The notes under the pieces were generated by a model. The model saw only the letters and a list, made by a program, of their open reading frames with translations, did not search any database and was not told where the DNA came from. From assembly GCF_022808915.1 (NCBI RefSeq), contig NZ_JAKZFS010000001.1, positions 946,644 to 1,010,643 of the forward strand: a stretch of DNA of 64,000 nt, read 5' to 3'. A program made the position numbers and the translations under genes. The stretch is from Fundidesulfovibrio terrae (GTDB lineage: Bacteria; Desulfobacterota; Desulfovibrionia; Desulfovibrionales; Desulfovibrionaceae). Positions 49,975 to 58,077 of the stretch are shown piece by piece (position 1 is the stretch's first letter; each line of letters starts with the position of its first letter).

Positions 49975-51558
49975 CTAGAAATCAGGTACGTAGCGCCCAG
50001 GTCCGGCCTTGGCGGGGTCTTCCTGTTTTGCGGGGCTCTCCTTGATCATGGGCCCCCACCAGGTGCGCTTGGTCATCTCATCCCTGACCTCGGCGGGCAC
50101 CGGCTCAGGCCGTTCCTCCCAGCCGCCCCCCAGGGCCCGGTAAATTCCCACCATGCCCAGCACGATGTTGCCCTGGGCCACGGCCAGGGCGTCCTGCTGG
50201 TTGAGCTGGTCCTGCTGGGCCACGATGACCGTGGTGAAGTCGGTCTTGCCCTCGCGGTACTGCAGGAAGGCCAGCTCCGCCCCGCGCTTGGCGGAATCGG
50301 CGGCCTTGGCCAGCTGTTCCGCCTGGGCCCGGGACTGCTGGTAGTCCGAGAAGCCGTCCTCGGTCTCCTTGAGGGCCCTGAGCACCGTGTTGCGGTAGGA
50401 GAGCAGGGCCTCCTCGAACTTGGCGTCCTGCAGGCGGACGTTGTTCACGATGCGCCCGTAGTTGAAGAGGTTCCAGGAGAACGAGGGCGTAAACGACGCG
50501 GTGAAGCTTTTGGCGGTGAGAATGTCCGCAAGCGAGAAAGCCAGCACGTTGGAGGACAGCCAGCCCACGTTGCCGGTCAGGCTGAAGGACGGGAACAGGT
50601 CGGCCTTGGCCACGCCGATGCGGGCGCATTGGGCCATGGCTTGGTATTCGGCTTGGCGGATGTCCGGGCGGCGGCGCAGGAGCTCCGCCGGGACGCCCAC
50701 CCCGATCTGGGCCGGGCACTCAGGGATGCGCGATGCGTCGCCCAGGATGTCCTTGAGGTCCGAGGGGGGCATGCCGAGCAGCGCCGACAGGGCGTGGCGC
50801 GCCTTCTGGATGGAGTTGGTCAGCTGCGGGATGCGGGCCAGGGTGGAGTCCAGCAGGGTCTTGGCCTGCATGACGTCGCGTTCGCTGGTGGCCCCGAGCT
50901 TGAAGCGGATGTCGGCGATGTTTAAGGCCTCGGCCTCCAGGCGGGCGTTCTCCTGGGCGATGCGCAGACGGTCCTCGCTGACCCGCAGGAGCACGTAGGT
51001 GCTGGCCACGTCCGATTCAAGCGACACCAGGGCATTGTCGTAGTCGGCCACACTGGCCGAGAGCGTGGCCCCGGCGGATTCGATGGCCCGGCGGTATTTG
51101 CCCCAGAAGTCCAGCTCCCAGGCGGCGTTGAAGCCCACTGAGTTCTGCCAGTATCTGAACTGTACGCCGCTCTCCTGCCCCGGTTGGGGGGAACTGGGGG
51201 CGCGGCGGCTGGCCTCGGTGTAGGTGTAGTTCCCGGTGGCCTGCTGGGTCTGGGGGTAGATGTTGCCCACGCTGATGCCCAGCTGGGCCCGGGCCTGGAG
51301 GATGCGCACCCCGGCCATGTGCAGGGGGATGTTCTGGCTTCGGGACAGGGCCACCAGCTTGTCCAGCGCCGGATCGTTCAAGAGCTTCCACCAGTCCACA
51401 ACCGGAGGCATGTCGGGCCGGGCCTGGGAGAATTCGGCCTCCAGCCAGGAGTCCGGCTTGGCGGCGTCGGGTTTCTTGAAGTCCGGACCCACCTTCATAC
51501 AGCCGGAAAGGAGGAGGGCGGCCAAGCAGATGAACGCTGTGAAATGGCGCATGGGCAT
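49975..51558 (-). CDS. RND efflux outer-membrane channel lipoprotein (OprM/NodT type)
   Basis: The 527-residue protein is a TolC-like channel of the NodT family. It has a lipobox (LAALLLSGC) and the MKVGPDFKKP start typical of the family, with two repeats of outer-membrane factor helices: RILQARAQLGISVGNIYPQ and RQAEYQAMAQCARIGVAKADLFPSFSLTG. The C-terminal extension (about 60 residues, rich in Pro and Glu) is a little longer than usual. It is the first gene of the pump operon. The start has no strong Shine-Dalgarno site; ATG 51552 is the alternative. Confidence 0.93.
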   Translation of the reverse strand: MPMRHFTAFICLAALLLSGCMKVGPDFKKPDAAKPDSWLEAEFSQARPDMPPVVDWWKLLNDPALDKLVALSRSQNIPLHMAGVRILQARAQLGISVGNIYPQTQQATGNYTYTEASRRAPSSPQPGQESGVQFRYWQNSVGFNAAWELDFWGKYRRAIESAGATLSASVADYDNALVSLESDVASTYVLLRVSEDRLRIAQENARLEAEALNIADIRFKLGATSERDVMQAKTLLDSTLARIPQLTNSIQKARHALSALLGMPPSDLKDILGDASRIPECPAQIGVGVPAELLRRRPDIRQAEYQAMAQCARIGVAKADLFPSFSLTGNVGWLSSNVLAFSLADILTAKSFTASFTPSFSWNLFNYGRIVNNVRLQDAKFEEALLSYRNTVLRALKETEDGFSDYQQSRAQAEQLAKAADSAKRGAELAFLQYREGKTDFTTVIVAQQDQLNQQDALAVAQGNIVLGMVGIYRALGGGWEERPEPVPAEVRDEMTKRTWWGPMIKESPAKQEDPAKAGPGRYVPDF

Positions 51559-51570
51559 GGTCAGTCCAAT

Positions 51571-51593
51571 TTGGATTTCAAGACTTGGATTTC
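51571..51593. repeat. Direct repeat upstream of the efflux operon
   Basis: TTGGATTTC occurs twice with a 14-base period, 13 bases upstream of the channel gene start. It could be a regulator site. Confidence 0.35.
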
Positions 51594-51768
51594 CTTTAAC
51601 ATTACAATAGGTGGATTGTGCAACAGTTATTTCGGCCTCAGGTGGAAGGCCTGGATTGACCCATGAAACAGACGGTCGGGGGATGGAATCTTGCGCCTCC
51701 GGCCGTGATGGTCATATGGGTGAGGAAAACGCGGAAGGATGACCGGACGCTCGGGGAGGGCTCAGGAA

Positions 51769-52620
51769 ATGACCCGCAGATCGATCATCGCGTGTTTGGT
51801 GTCAGTCCTTCTGGGGTGGATGTCCCTTTCACCGGCGGGCGCGCAGACCATTCCCGGTCAGGACGCCATCCAGGCCCTGATGTTGTTGCCTCTTCAGGTT
51901 GAGTATCAGGCGGCCGTGGTCCAGGCGAAATCCAACCTGCTCCATCTGTCGTCCCCTCCGGCCAATCCCGACATCGTGGACATAAAATCCGATGAAAAAA
52001 GGCTCGTCTGGAGCGGCGAGCCGGGTTCCAGCCAGGTCCTGGTGACCACATTCACCAAGAGCGCCTACTATTCAAGCTACACTCCGGGGCAGACGTTCAG
52101 CGCCGGGGCGGACCTCTGGGTGGTGCCCGCCCCGGAGATGTATGCCGAGGTCAAGGCGTCAAACCCCGTGGGGGCCACCCTGACCCCGCGCCTGGCCACC
52201 GAGCAGTACCTGGGATTGCCCCCGGACAGCAAAACTCCCAACGACACCGTGGTGTCGCTCTGGGTGTCGCCGTCGAACCTAGTGCGCCCGGCCATCGAAC
52301 CCGGCGTCGATTCCCACGAGCTCATCACGTCCTTCCCCGTGACCCTGCAGAACGTCCCGATCACCCCCGCCCCCGTCGTGCCCAGGGATTCGCCCGGCCC
52401 GGGCCAGCCCTCCACCACGAACTACGCCGGCTGGTTCCTGGAGCGGGAAGCGTCGATCTACGACACCCCAGGGGGCTCGTACCCCTGGACCGGCCTCGGC
52501 TACACCTACAACTGGACTCCCGGGGGCGAGAGCGTGGTGGGAGGGAGCGAATACGTCATCCCTCACGGGAGCCCCGTCACCCTGAAGGAAGCCGCGCCCA
52601 TCTCGGCCTACTACAAATGA
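51769..52620 (+). CDS. Exported protein of unknown function
   Basis: I do not recognise a family. The 283-residue protein has a signal peptide (RRSIIACLVSVLLGWMSLSPA, cut near GAQ). The mature part is rich in Ser, Pro, Thr and aromatic residues, with TFTKSAYYSSYTPGQTF, ATEQYLGLPPDSK, SPGPGQPSTTNYAGWF and YNWTPGGESVVGG, and no cysteine, so it is probably a beta-rich periplasmic or surface protein. I choose the ATG that directly precedes the signal peptide (AGGAA just upstream). It is divergent from the efflux operon; a two-component pair follows 126 bases downstream. Confidence 0.75.
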   Translation: MTRRSIIACLVSVLLGWMSLSPAGAQTIPGQDAIQALMLLPLQVEYQAAVVQAKSNLLHLSSPPANPDIVDIKSDEKRLVWSGEPGSSQVLVTTFTKSAYYSSYTPGQTFSAGADLWVVPAPEMYAEVKASNPVGATLTPRLATEQYLGLPPDSKTPNDTVVSLWVSPSNLVRPAIEPGVDSHELITSFPVTLQNVPITPAPVVPRDSPGPGQPSTTNYAGWFLEREASIYDTPGGSYPWTGLGYTYNWTPGGESVVGGSEYVIPHGSPVTLKEAAPISAYYK

Positions 52621-52746
52621 GCTTTCAGGGCGTCTCCCGCGCCGCGACGGACCGGAAGGACGGGGTTCGGCGGCGGCCGGAATCGCTCCGGGGCGGGGCG
52701 CTTTACACGAAACCCGTTCAGGGGTAGCCCGGCCTCAGGAACGACC

Positions 52747-53526
52747 ATGACCATCCGCGCACTCATCGTCGACGACGAAGCCCCGGCCCGGGACGAACTG
52801 GCCTACCTGCTCCAGGCCCACCCCGACGTGGTGTCCGCCCAGGCGGCCACGGCCCGGGAAGCCCTGGAGGTCATCGGCCAGGGCCGTGTGGACCTGGTCT
52901 TCCAGGACATCCAGATGCCCGGCGAGGACGGCTTCCACGTCCTGGCCGGAGCCCAGTCCCTGGACCACCCGCCGCTCTTCGTCTTCGTCACCGCCTTCGA
53001 CCAGCACGCCATCCGCGCCTTCGAGGAAAACGCCGCCGACTACCTGCTCAAGCCCGTCTCGCCCGAGCGCCTGGCCAAAAGCCTGGAGCGCGTGCGCAGG
53101 CACATGGGCGAACCGGCCGCACCGCATCTGAGCGAGGCCATCGAGCGGCTTCTCTCCACGGCGGGGCATGCGGGACACAAGCCCCTGGCGAGGCTTGCCG
53201 TGGAGCATGGCGGACGCATCAGCCTCATCCCCACGGCCAAGGTCGTGCTCATCGAGGCCGAGGAGAAGCGCGTCATGGCCGTCACCGACACCGGCAGGCT
53301 CCCCTGCCATGGCATCTCCACCCTGGCCAAGGCCTGCGAGCGCCTGGCCGGGCTGCCCTTCTTCCAGGCCAATCGCGCCCAGGTCATCAATCTGGAGCGC
53401 ATCGCCGAGTTCGCCCCCTGGTTCGGTGGCAAGTATTCCGTGGTCATGGCCGACCCGGCCCGAACCGAAGTGACCGTGAGCCGCAACCGCGTGCGCGACT
53501 TCAAGGCCAGCCTGGGGATCGCATGA
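52747..53526 (+). CDS. LytTR-family response regulator
   Basis: The 259-residue regulator has an N-terminal receiver domain (IVDDEAPARDEL, phosphoacceptor Asp in FQDIQMPGEDGF, and Lys in YLLKPVSPE) and a C-terminal LytTR DNA-binding domain (about 155-259). The kinase gene follows with a four-base ATGA overlap, so the pair is made together. A CstA-type transporter gene comes next, an order close to the pyruvate-sensing BtsS-BtsR-BtsT and YpdAB systems. Its likely target is that transporter gene. Confidence 0.95.
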   Translation: MTIRALIVDDEAPARDELAYLLQAHPDVVSAQAATAREALEVIGQGRVDLVFQDIQMPGEDGFHVLAGAQSLDHPPLFVFVTAFDQHAIRAFEENAADYLLKPVSPERLAKSLERVRRHMGEPAAPHLSEAIERLLSTAGHAGHKPLARLAVEHGGRISLIPTAKVVLIEAEEKRVMAVTDTGRLPCHGISTLAKACERLAGLPFFQANRAQVINLERIAEFAPWFGGKYSVVMADPARTEVTVSRNRVRDFKASLGIA

Positions 53527-55238
53527 GCTTCATCCTGGGTCCCGACGTTCCCGAGCTGTTCCTGAACCTGTCCCAGCGGTTCGGGCTTCTGCTGGCGGGC
53601 GGCTTCGCCATCATGACCGTCACGTCGCTTGACAAGCTCGGCCCCCGCCGCGACCGTCCGCTCTGGGCCACCATTCTCTTGGTGGTGCTCTTCGGCCTGT
53701 TCGGGGTGCTGGGCACGTACACGGGCAACGCGGTGTTCAAGTCCTTCGCCAACCTGCGGGCCATGGTGGTGGTGACCGCCGGGCTCTTCGGCGGCCCCGG
53801 CGTGGGGTTCGGCGTGGGGTTCATCGCCGCGGCGCACCGCAACCTGATAGACATCGGCGGCTTCTCGGCCGTGCCCTGCGGGCTGGCCACGCTGCTCGAG
53901 GGCACCGTGGCCGGGCTGGTGGCCCGGCGCTACCAGGGCAACAGCCTGGACTGGCGCCTGGCCATGGGCCTGTGCCTGGCGGGCGAGACCGTGCACATGG
54001 GGCTGGTGCTGCTCTTTTCCCAGCCCTTCTACGAGGCCATCGCCCTGGTGCAGGTGATCGCCCTGCCCATGATCGTCTTCAACTCCCTGGGCGCGGCGCT
54101 CTTCGTCAAGGCTCTGGACCTCCAGACGCGCTTCAAGCAGGCCCAGGACCGCGACCTGGCCCGCCAGATCCTCTCCATCGCCAACCAGACCGTGGGCCAC
54201 CTGCGCGCCGGACTCACCGAGGCGTCGGCCAGGGCCACCGCGGCCATCATCATGAAGGAGGCCCAGGTGGCGGCCGTGGCCGTGACCTCCGGCCAGACCA
54301 TCCTGGCCCACGTTGGGGCGGCCGAGGACCACCACGTGGCCGGGGGCGAGGTGCTCACCCAGGCCACCCATCGGGTCTTCGAGACCGGCGTGCCGCTCTT
54401 CGTGCGAGGCAAGCAGAGCATCGCCTGCTCCGAAGCCGGGTGCCCGCTCTCCGAGGCCATCATCGTTCCCCTGCGCAAGGGCGCGGACATCCTGGGGTGC
54501 CTGAAGCTCTACGGAACCCGCCGCCTGCCCCTGGACGAGACCCTCTTCGAGCTGGCCAAGGGGCTGGCCGACCTCTTCTCCACGCAGCTGGAACTGGAAG
54601 ACATCGGCATCAAGAACCAGCTCCTGGCCCACGCCGAGATAAGAAGGCTCCAGGCCCAGATCAACCCGCACTTTTTGTTCAACTCGCTCAACACCATAGC
54701 CAGCTTCTGTCGCACCGCCCCGGCCCAGGCCCGCGAACTGCTCCTGGACCTGTCGCGCTACATGCGCCGCAACCTGGATTCCAGCCGTGGGCTCATCCGG
54801 CTCTCCGAGGAGATCGAGCAGACCCGCGCCTACCTGGCCATCGAGCAGGCCCGCTTCGGTAGCCGCATCAAGGCCGAGATCGACCTGGGACCCGGCGCCG
54901 AGGAGTGCCTGGCCCCGCCGCTCATCATCCAGCCGCTGGTGGAGAACGCCGTGCGCCACGGCATCCTGCCCAGGCCCGAAGGGGGGCTGGTGAAGCTCAC
55001 CGCCTGGCGCGAGAACGGCCACCTGCTGGTGGAGGTGCATGACGACGGCGCGGGCATGGCCGCCGATCAGGTCAAGGCCATCACCTCCGCCGTGGAGCTG
55101 GAATCGCTCACCGAAGGCATCGGCGCGCGCAACTCCAACCAGCGCCTGGTGCAGCTCTACGGCCCGGCCTACGGACTCATGGTGGAGAGCAGCCCCGGCG
55201 CGGGGACGAGCATCACGCTGAGAATCCCGCAGCAGTAA
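53523..55238 (+). CDS. LytS/BtsS-type sensor histidine kinase
   Basis: The 571-residue kinase has an N-terminal 5TM-LytS membrane domain (about residues 10-200, with MVVVTAGLFGGPGVGFGVGFIAAAHR), a GAF domain (about 215-350) and a His-kinase/HATPase module. The phosphoacceptor is in LQAQINPHFLFNSLNTIA and the ATP-binding site has QPLVENAVRHGI and DDGAGM. Its receiver partner is the overlapping upstream gene. In E. coli BtsS of the same build senses pyruvate, so a small carboxylic acid is the likely signal here, by inference. Confidence 0.94.
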   Translation: MSFILGPDVPELFLNLSQRFGLLLAGGFAIMTVTSLDKLGPRRDRPLWATILLVVLFGLFGVLGTYTGNAVFKSFANLRAMVVVTAGLFGGPGVGFGVGFIAAAHRNLIDIGGFSAVPCGLATLLEGTVAGLVARRYQGNSLDWRLAMGLCLAGETVHMGLVLLFSQPFYEAIALVQVIALPMIVFNSLGAALFVKALDLQTRFKQAQDRDLARQILSIANQTVGHLRAGLTEASARATAAIIMKEAQVAAVAVTSGQTILAHVGAAEDHHVAGGEVLTQATHRVFETGVPLFVRGKQSIACSEAGCPLSEAIIVPLRKGADILGCLKLYGTRRLPLDETLFELAKGLADLFSTQLELEDIGIKNQLLAHAEIRRLQAQINPHFLFNSLNTIASFCRTAPAQARELLLDLSRYMRRNLDSSRGLIRLSEEIEQTRAYLAIEQARFGSRIKAEIDLGPGAEECLAPPLIIQPLVENAVRHGILPRPEGGLVKLTAWRENGHLLVEVHDDGAGMAADQVKAITSAVELESLTEGIGARNSNQRLVQLYGPAYGLMVESSPGAGTSITLRIPQQ

Positions 55239-55250
55239 GAAGATTAGGGA

Positions 55251-55305
55251 GCGCCGCCGGCGGTCAAAGGGACGGAGTTCCTTTGGACTCCTGTATCGCT
55301 TCGCG
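55251..55305 (+). repeat. Dispersed palindromic intergenic repeat, copy 6
   Basis: GCGCCGCCGGCGGTCAAAGG, a short loop, AGTTCCTTTGGACTCC, then TGTATCGCTTCGCG. It has several changes from the best copy but the same order. It lies between the kinase and cstA genes. Confidence 0.75.
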
Positions 55306-55513
55306 TTTCATGCGGCCGCCCGGTGTTCTTTCGTTCCTCAACCATGCCGCCGAGGCCCCTCTTCCACCGGCCCACAAGCAGACATCTTCTCCCGGCGTTT
55401 CATTCCCCGGAACCGCCGCTTCACCCTCGAGATCATCCCTTTCGCGCCGCAACCATTGTCTGAAGGATAATGAAACTGTCAGAGGGGGCTCATCATCTCG
55501 GAGGAGGACTGCA

Positions 55514-57325
55514 ATGAACGCGTTGACCCTGGTGTTCGCATCCCTATGCGTCTTCGCCATCGCCTACCGCTTTTACGGCCTGTTCATAGCCCGTAAGGTG
55601 CTGGGCGTGAGCGAAGCCCGCCTGACCCCGGCCACGAAGATGGCCGACGGCGTCGATTACGTCTCGACCAACAAATATCTCCTGTTCGGCCACCACTTCG
55701 CGGCCATCGCCGCGGCCGGGCCGCTGCTCGGACCCGTGCTGGCCGCCCAGTTCGGCTACCTGCCCGGAGCCCTGTGGATTCTGGTGGGTTGCGTGCTGGC
55801 CGGAGCCGTGCACGACATGGTGGTGCTCTTCGCCTCGGTGCGCCACAAGGGCCAGAGCCTGGCCTACATCGCCACCCAGGAAGTGGACAAGTTCACCGGC
55901 GGCGTGGCCTCCTTCGCGGTGCTCTTCATCCTGATCCTGACCCTGGCCGGCCTGTCCATCGCCTGCGTCAACGCCATGCACGACAGCGCCTGGGCCACCT
56001 TCACCGTGTTCGCCACCATCCCCATCGCCATCTTCATGGGGCTGTATCTGCAGTTCATCCGCCCCGGCGACGTGCGCGGCGCCTCCATCATGGGCGTGGC
56101 CCTGCTGGCCATGGCGGTCATCGGCGGCCACTGGATCACCGAGATTCCCTCGCTGGCCGCCATCTTCACCCTGTCCCGGCCCGCCCTGTCCCTGGCCGTG
56201 CCCATCTACGGCGTGGCCGCGTCCATCCTGCCGGTGTGGCTGCTTTTGTGCCCGCGCGACTACCTGTCCACGTATCTGAAGATCGGCACCATCGCCATGC
56301 TGGCCATCGGCATCTTCTGGGTGCGCCCCGACCTGCAGATGCACGCCATCACCAAGTTCTTCTCCGGCGGCGGACCCGTCATCCCCGGACCGGTGTTCCC
56401 GTTCCTGTTCATCACCATCGCCTGCGGCGCGGTCTCGGGCTTCCACGCCATCATCGCCACCGGCACCACCCCCAAGATGCTCGACTCCGAACGCAACCTG
56501 CTGTTCGTGGGCTACGGCGCCATGCTCACCGAGGGCTTCGTGGCCATTATGGCCCTGATCGCGGCCTGCACCATGGTCCCGGCCGACTACTTCGCCATCA
56601 ATGCCGCCCCGGCCGTCTTCGAGAAGCTGGGCATGAGCACCGTCTACCTGAACGACATCGCCGTGGCCGTTGGCGAGAAGCTCCAGGGACGTCCCGGCGG
56701 CGCGGTGTCGCTGGCCGTGGGCATGGCCCAGATCTTCGGCTCCATCCCCATCATGCAGCACCTGGTGGCCTACTGGTACCACTTCGCCATCATGTTCGAG
56801 GCCGTGTTCATCCTTACCGCCATCGACGCCGGAACCCGCGTGGGCCGCTTCTTCCTGCAGGAGATGATCGGCGTGGTGGTTCCCAAGTTCAACGACAAGC
56901 GCTGGTGGCCGGGCGTGACCATCACCTCGGTGCTGTTCACCGCGTCCTGGGGCTACCTGCTCTACACCGGCGACATCTCCACCATCTGGCCGCTGTTCGG
57001 CATGTCCAACCAGCTGCTGGCCTCGGTGGGCCTCATCATCGGCACGGTGATGATCATCCGCCTGGGCAAGGCCAAGTACGCCTGGATCACCGGCGTGCCC
57101 GGACTGGGCCTGACCTGCGTGACCATGTGGGCCGGATACCTCTCCATCGTGAACAACTTCATGCCCAAGGGGCTGTACCTGCTCTCCACCCTGGCCGTGG
57201 TGGTCATGAGCCTCATGGCCGTGGTCATCCTGGGAGCGTTCAGGCGCTGCATGCAGCTTCTGAAGATCCAGAAGACCGTCCCCGACCAGTACGGCGAGCC
57301 CGTGCTGGAAGTGGTCCAGGAATAG
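55514..57325 (+). CDS. CstA-family transporter (pyruvate/peptide-type)
   Basis: The 603-residue polytopic membrane protein belongs to the carbon starvation CstA family. It opens MNALTLVFASLCVFAIAYRFYG and keeps family segments VDYVSTNKYLLFGHHFAAIAAAGP, GAVHDMVVLFAS and SGFHAIIATGTTPKML. E. coli members CstA and BtsT take up pyruvate (and peptides). The gene lies after a LytS/LytR pair of the kind that controls such transporters. GGAGGA precedes the ATG. A strong terminator follows, so it is monocistronic. Pyruvate as substrate is inference. Confidence 0.92.
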   Translation: MNALTLVFASLCVFAIAYRFYGLFIARKVLGVSEARLTPATKMADGVDYVSTNKYLLFGHHFAAIAAAGPLLGPVLAAQFGYLPGALWILVGCVLAGAVHDMVVLFASVRHKGQSLAYIATQEVDKFTGGVASFAVLFILILTLAGLSIACVNAMHDSAWATFTVFATIPIAIFMGLYLQFIRPGDVRGASIMGVALLAMAVIGGHWITEIPSLAAIFTLSRPALSLAVPIYGVAASILPVWLLLCPRDYLSTYLKIGTIAMLAIGIFWVRPDLQMHAITKFFSGGGPVIPGPVFPFLFITIACGAVSGFHAIIATGTTPKMLDSERNLLFVGYGAMLTEGFVAIMALIAACTMVPADYFAINAAPAVFEKLGMSTVYLNDIAVAVGEKLQGRPGGAVSLAVGMAQIFGSIPIMQHLVAYWYHFAIMFEAVFILTAIDAGTRVGRFFLQEMIGVVVPKFNDKRWWPGVTITSVLFTASWGYLLYTGDISTIWPLFGMSNQLLASVGLIIGTVMIIRLGKAKYAWITGVPGLGLTCVTMWAGYLSIVNNFMPKGLYLLSTLAVVVMSLMAVVILGAFRRCMQLLKIQKTVPDQYGEPVLEVVQE

Positions 57326-57363
57326 GCTTCCATCCCCATCCGCGAGGGGATCCTCCTAAATGA

Positions 57364-57400
57364 GGCCGCCGGACGTGAGTCCGGCGGCCTTCGCGGTTTT
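57364..57400 (+). terminator. Rho-independent terminator of cstA
   Basis: GGCCGCCGGAC and GTCCGGCGGCC form a perfect 11-bp stem with a GTGA loop, followed by a T-rich stretch. Confidence 0.85.
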
Positions 57401-57422
57401 CGGGGGAATGCTCAAGGGAAGA

Positions 57423-57923
57423 TCAGGTCATTGCGGCCCGCTTGCGGGTGTGATGCCAATATGATCGCGACACGTAGGTGGTGCAGACGGCCAGAAAAAA
57501 GGCCGTCGTGCAGAATACGGCTATGATGATCATTTCCTTGTCGAAGTCATTGGCTGTCGTAATCTCGAACAGCCTGTTTATCTGCTTGTCGACCTTGCTC
57601 AGGATGTACCCGCTTATGAAGCCGTACACTGCCTTTGATATGTTGGCGAACGAGGACTGCTCGTCGGTGCTGTACGGGGACAATGCGATGCCCGTGGCCC
57701 ATCCGACGACGCCCGCTGCAATTCCGAAAAGGATCAGGATGCGAAAGAGCGCCCCGTTGTCGTAGGTGTATGCGAACCAGAAGAGGCCCGAGCTGAAGAG
57801 CAGGCATACGATGTTCGCCGATATGACGTCGACTTTGTCGCCGATGGTAAAACTGAACTTCCGAAAAAAGGGGGCTGGTTGTTTTTCCTTTTGTGAGTCT
57901 TCGGGATGGGTATCCTCGTTCAT
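57423..57923 (-). CDS. Small membrane protein of unknown function, lower GC
   Basis: I do not recognise a family. The 166-residue protein has a hydrophilic N-terminus (about 1-35), two hydrophobic helices (about 38-58 and 64-84) and another near the C-terminus (about 132-152), then a basic tail. Its base composition is clearly less GC-rich than that of its neighbours and its codon use has more A and T endings, so recent transfer is possible. I choose the ATG with GGAGG five bases upstream. It stands alone between the cstA terminator and malate synthase and is convergent with cstA. Confidence 0.7.
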   Translation of the reverse strand: MNEDTHPEDSQKEKQPAPFFRKFSFTIGDKVDVISANIVCLLFSSGLFWFAYTYDNGALFRILILFGIAAGVVGWATGIALSPYSTDEQSSFANISKAVYGFISGYILSKVDKQINRLFEITTANDFDKEMIIIAVFCTTAFFLAVCTTYVSRSYWHHTRKRAAMT

Positions 57924-58020
57924 CATGACCTCCATGCCGTTCCCGGTCAAACGAACCGCTGGGTCAGACAATGGGATTTCGGCCCCCTGTAGCATGATTT
58001 GAAGCGAAGTGAACAGAGAA

Positions 58021-58046
58021 GGCCGCCGGGCTTTCGCCCGGCGGCC
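58021..58046 (-). terminator. Terminator hairpin of malate synthase
   Basis: GGCCGCCGGGC and GCCCGGCGGCC form an 11-bp stem with a TTTC loop, 31 bases past the stop. The minus-strand tail is TTCTCTG, so it is a moderate candidate. Confidence 0.7.
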
Positions 58047-58077
58047 TTGTTCATATCTTTTCTCTTTCCAACCAGCC

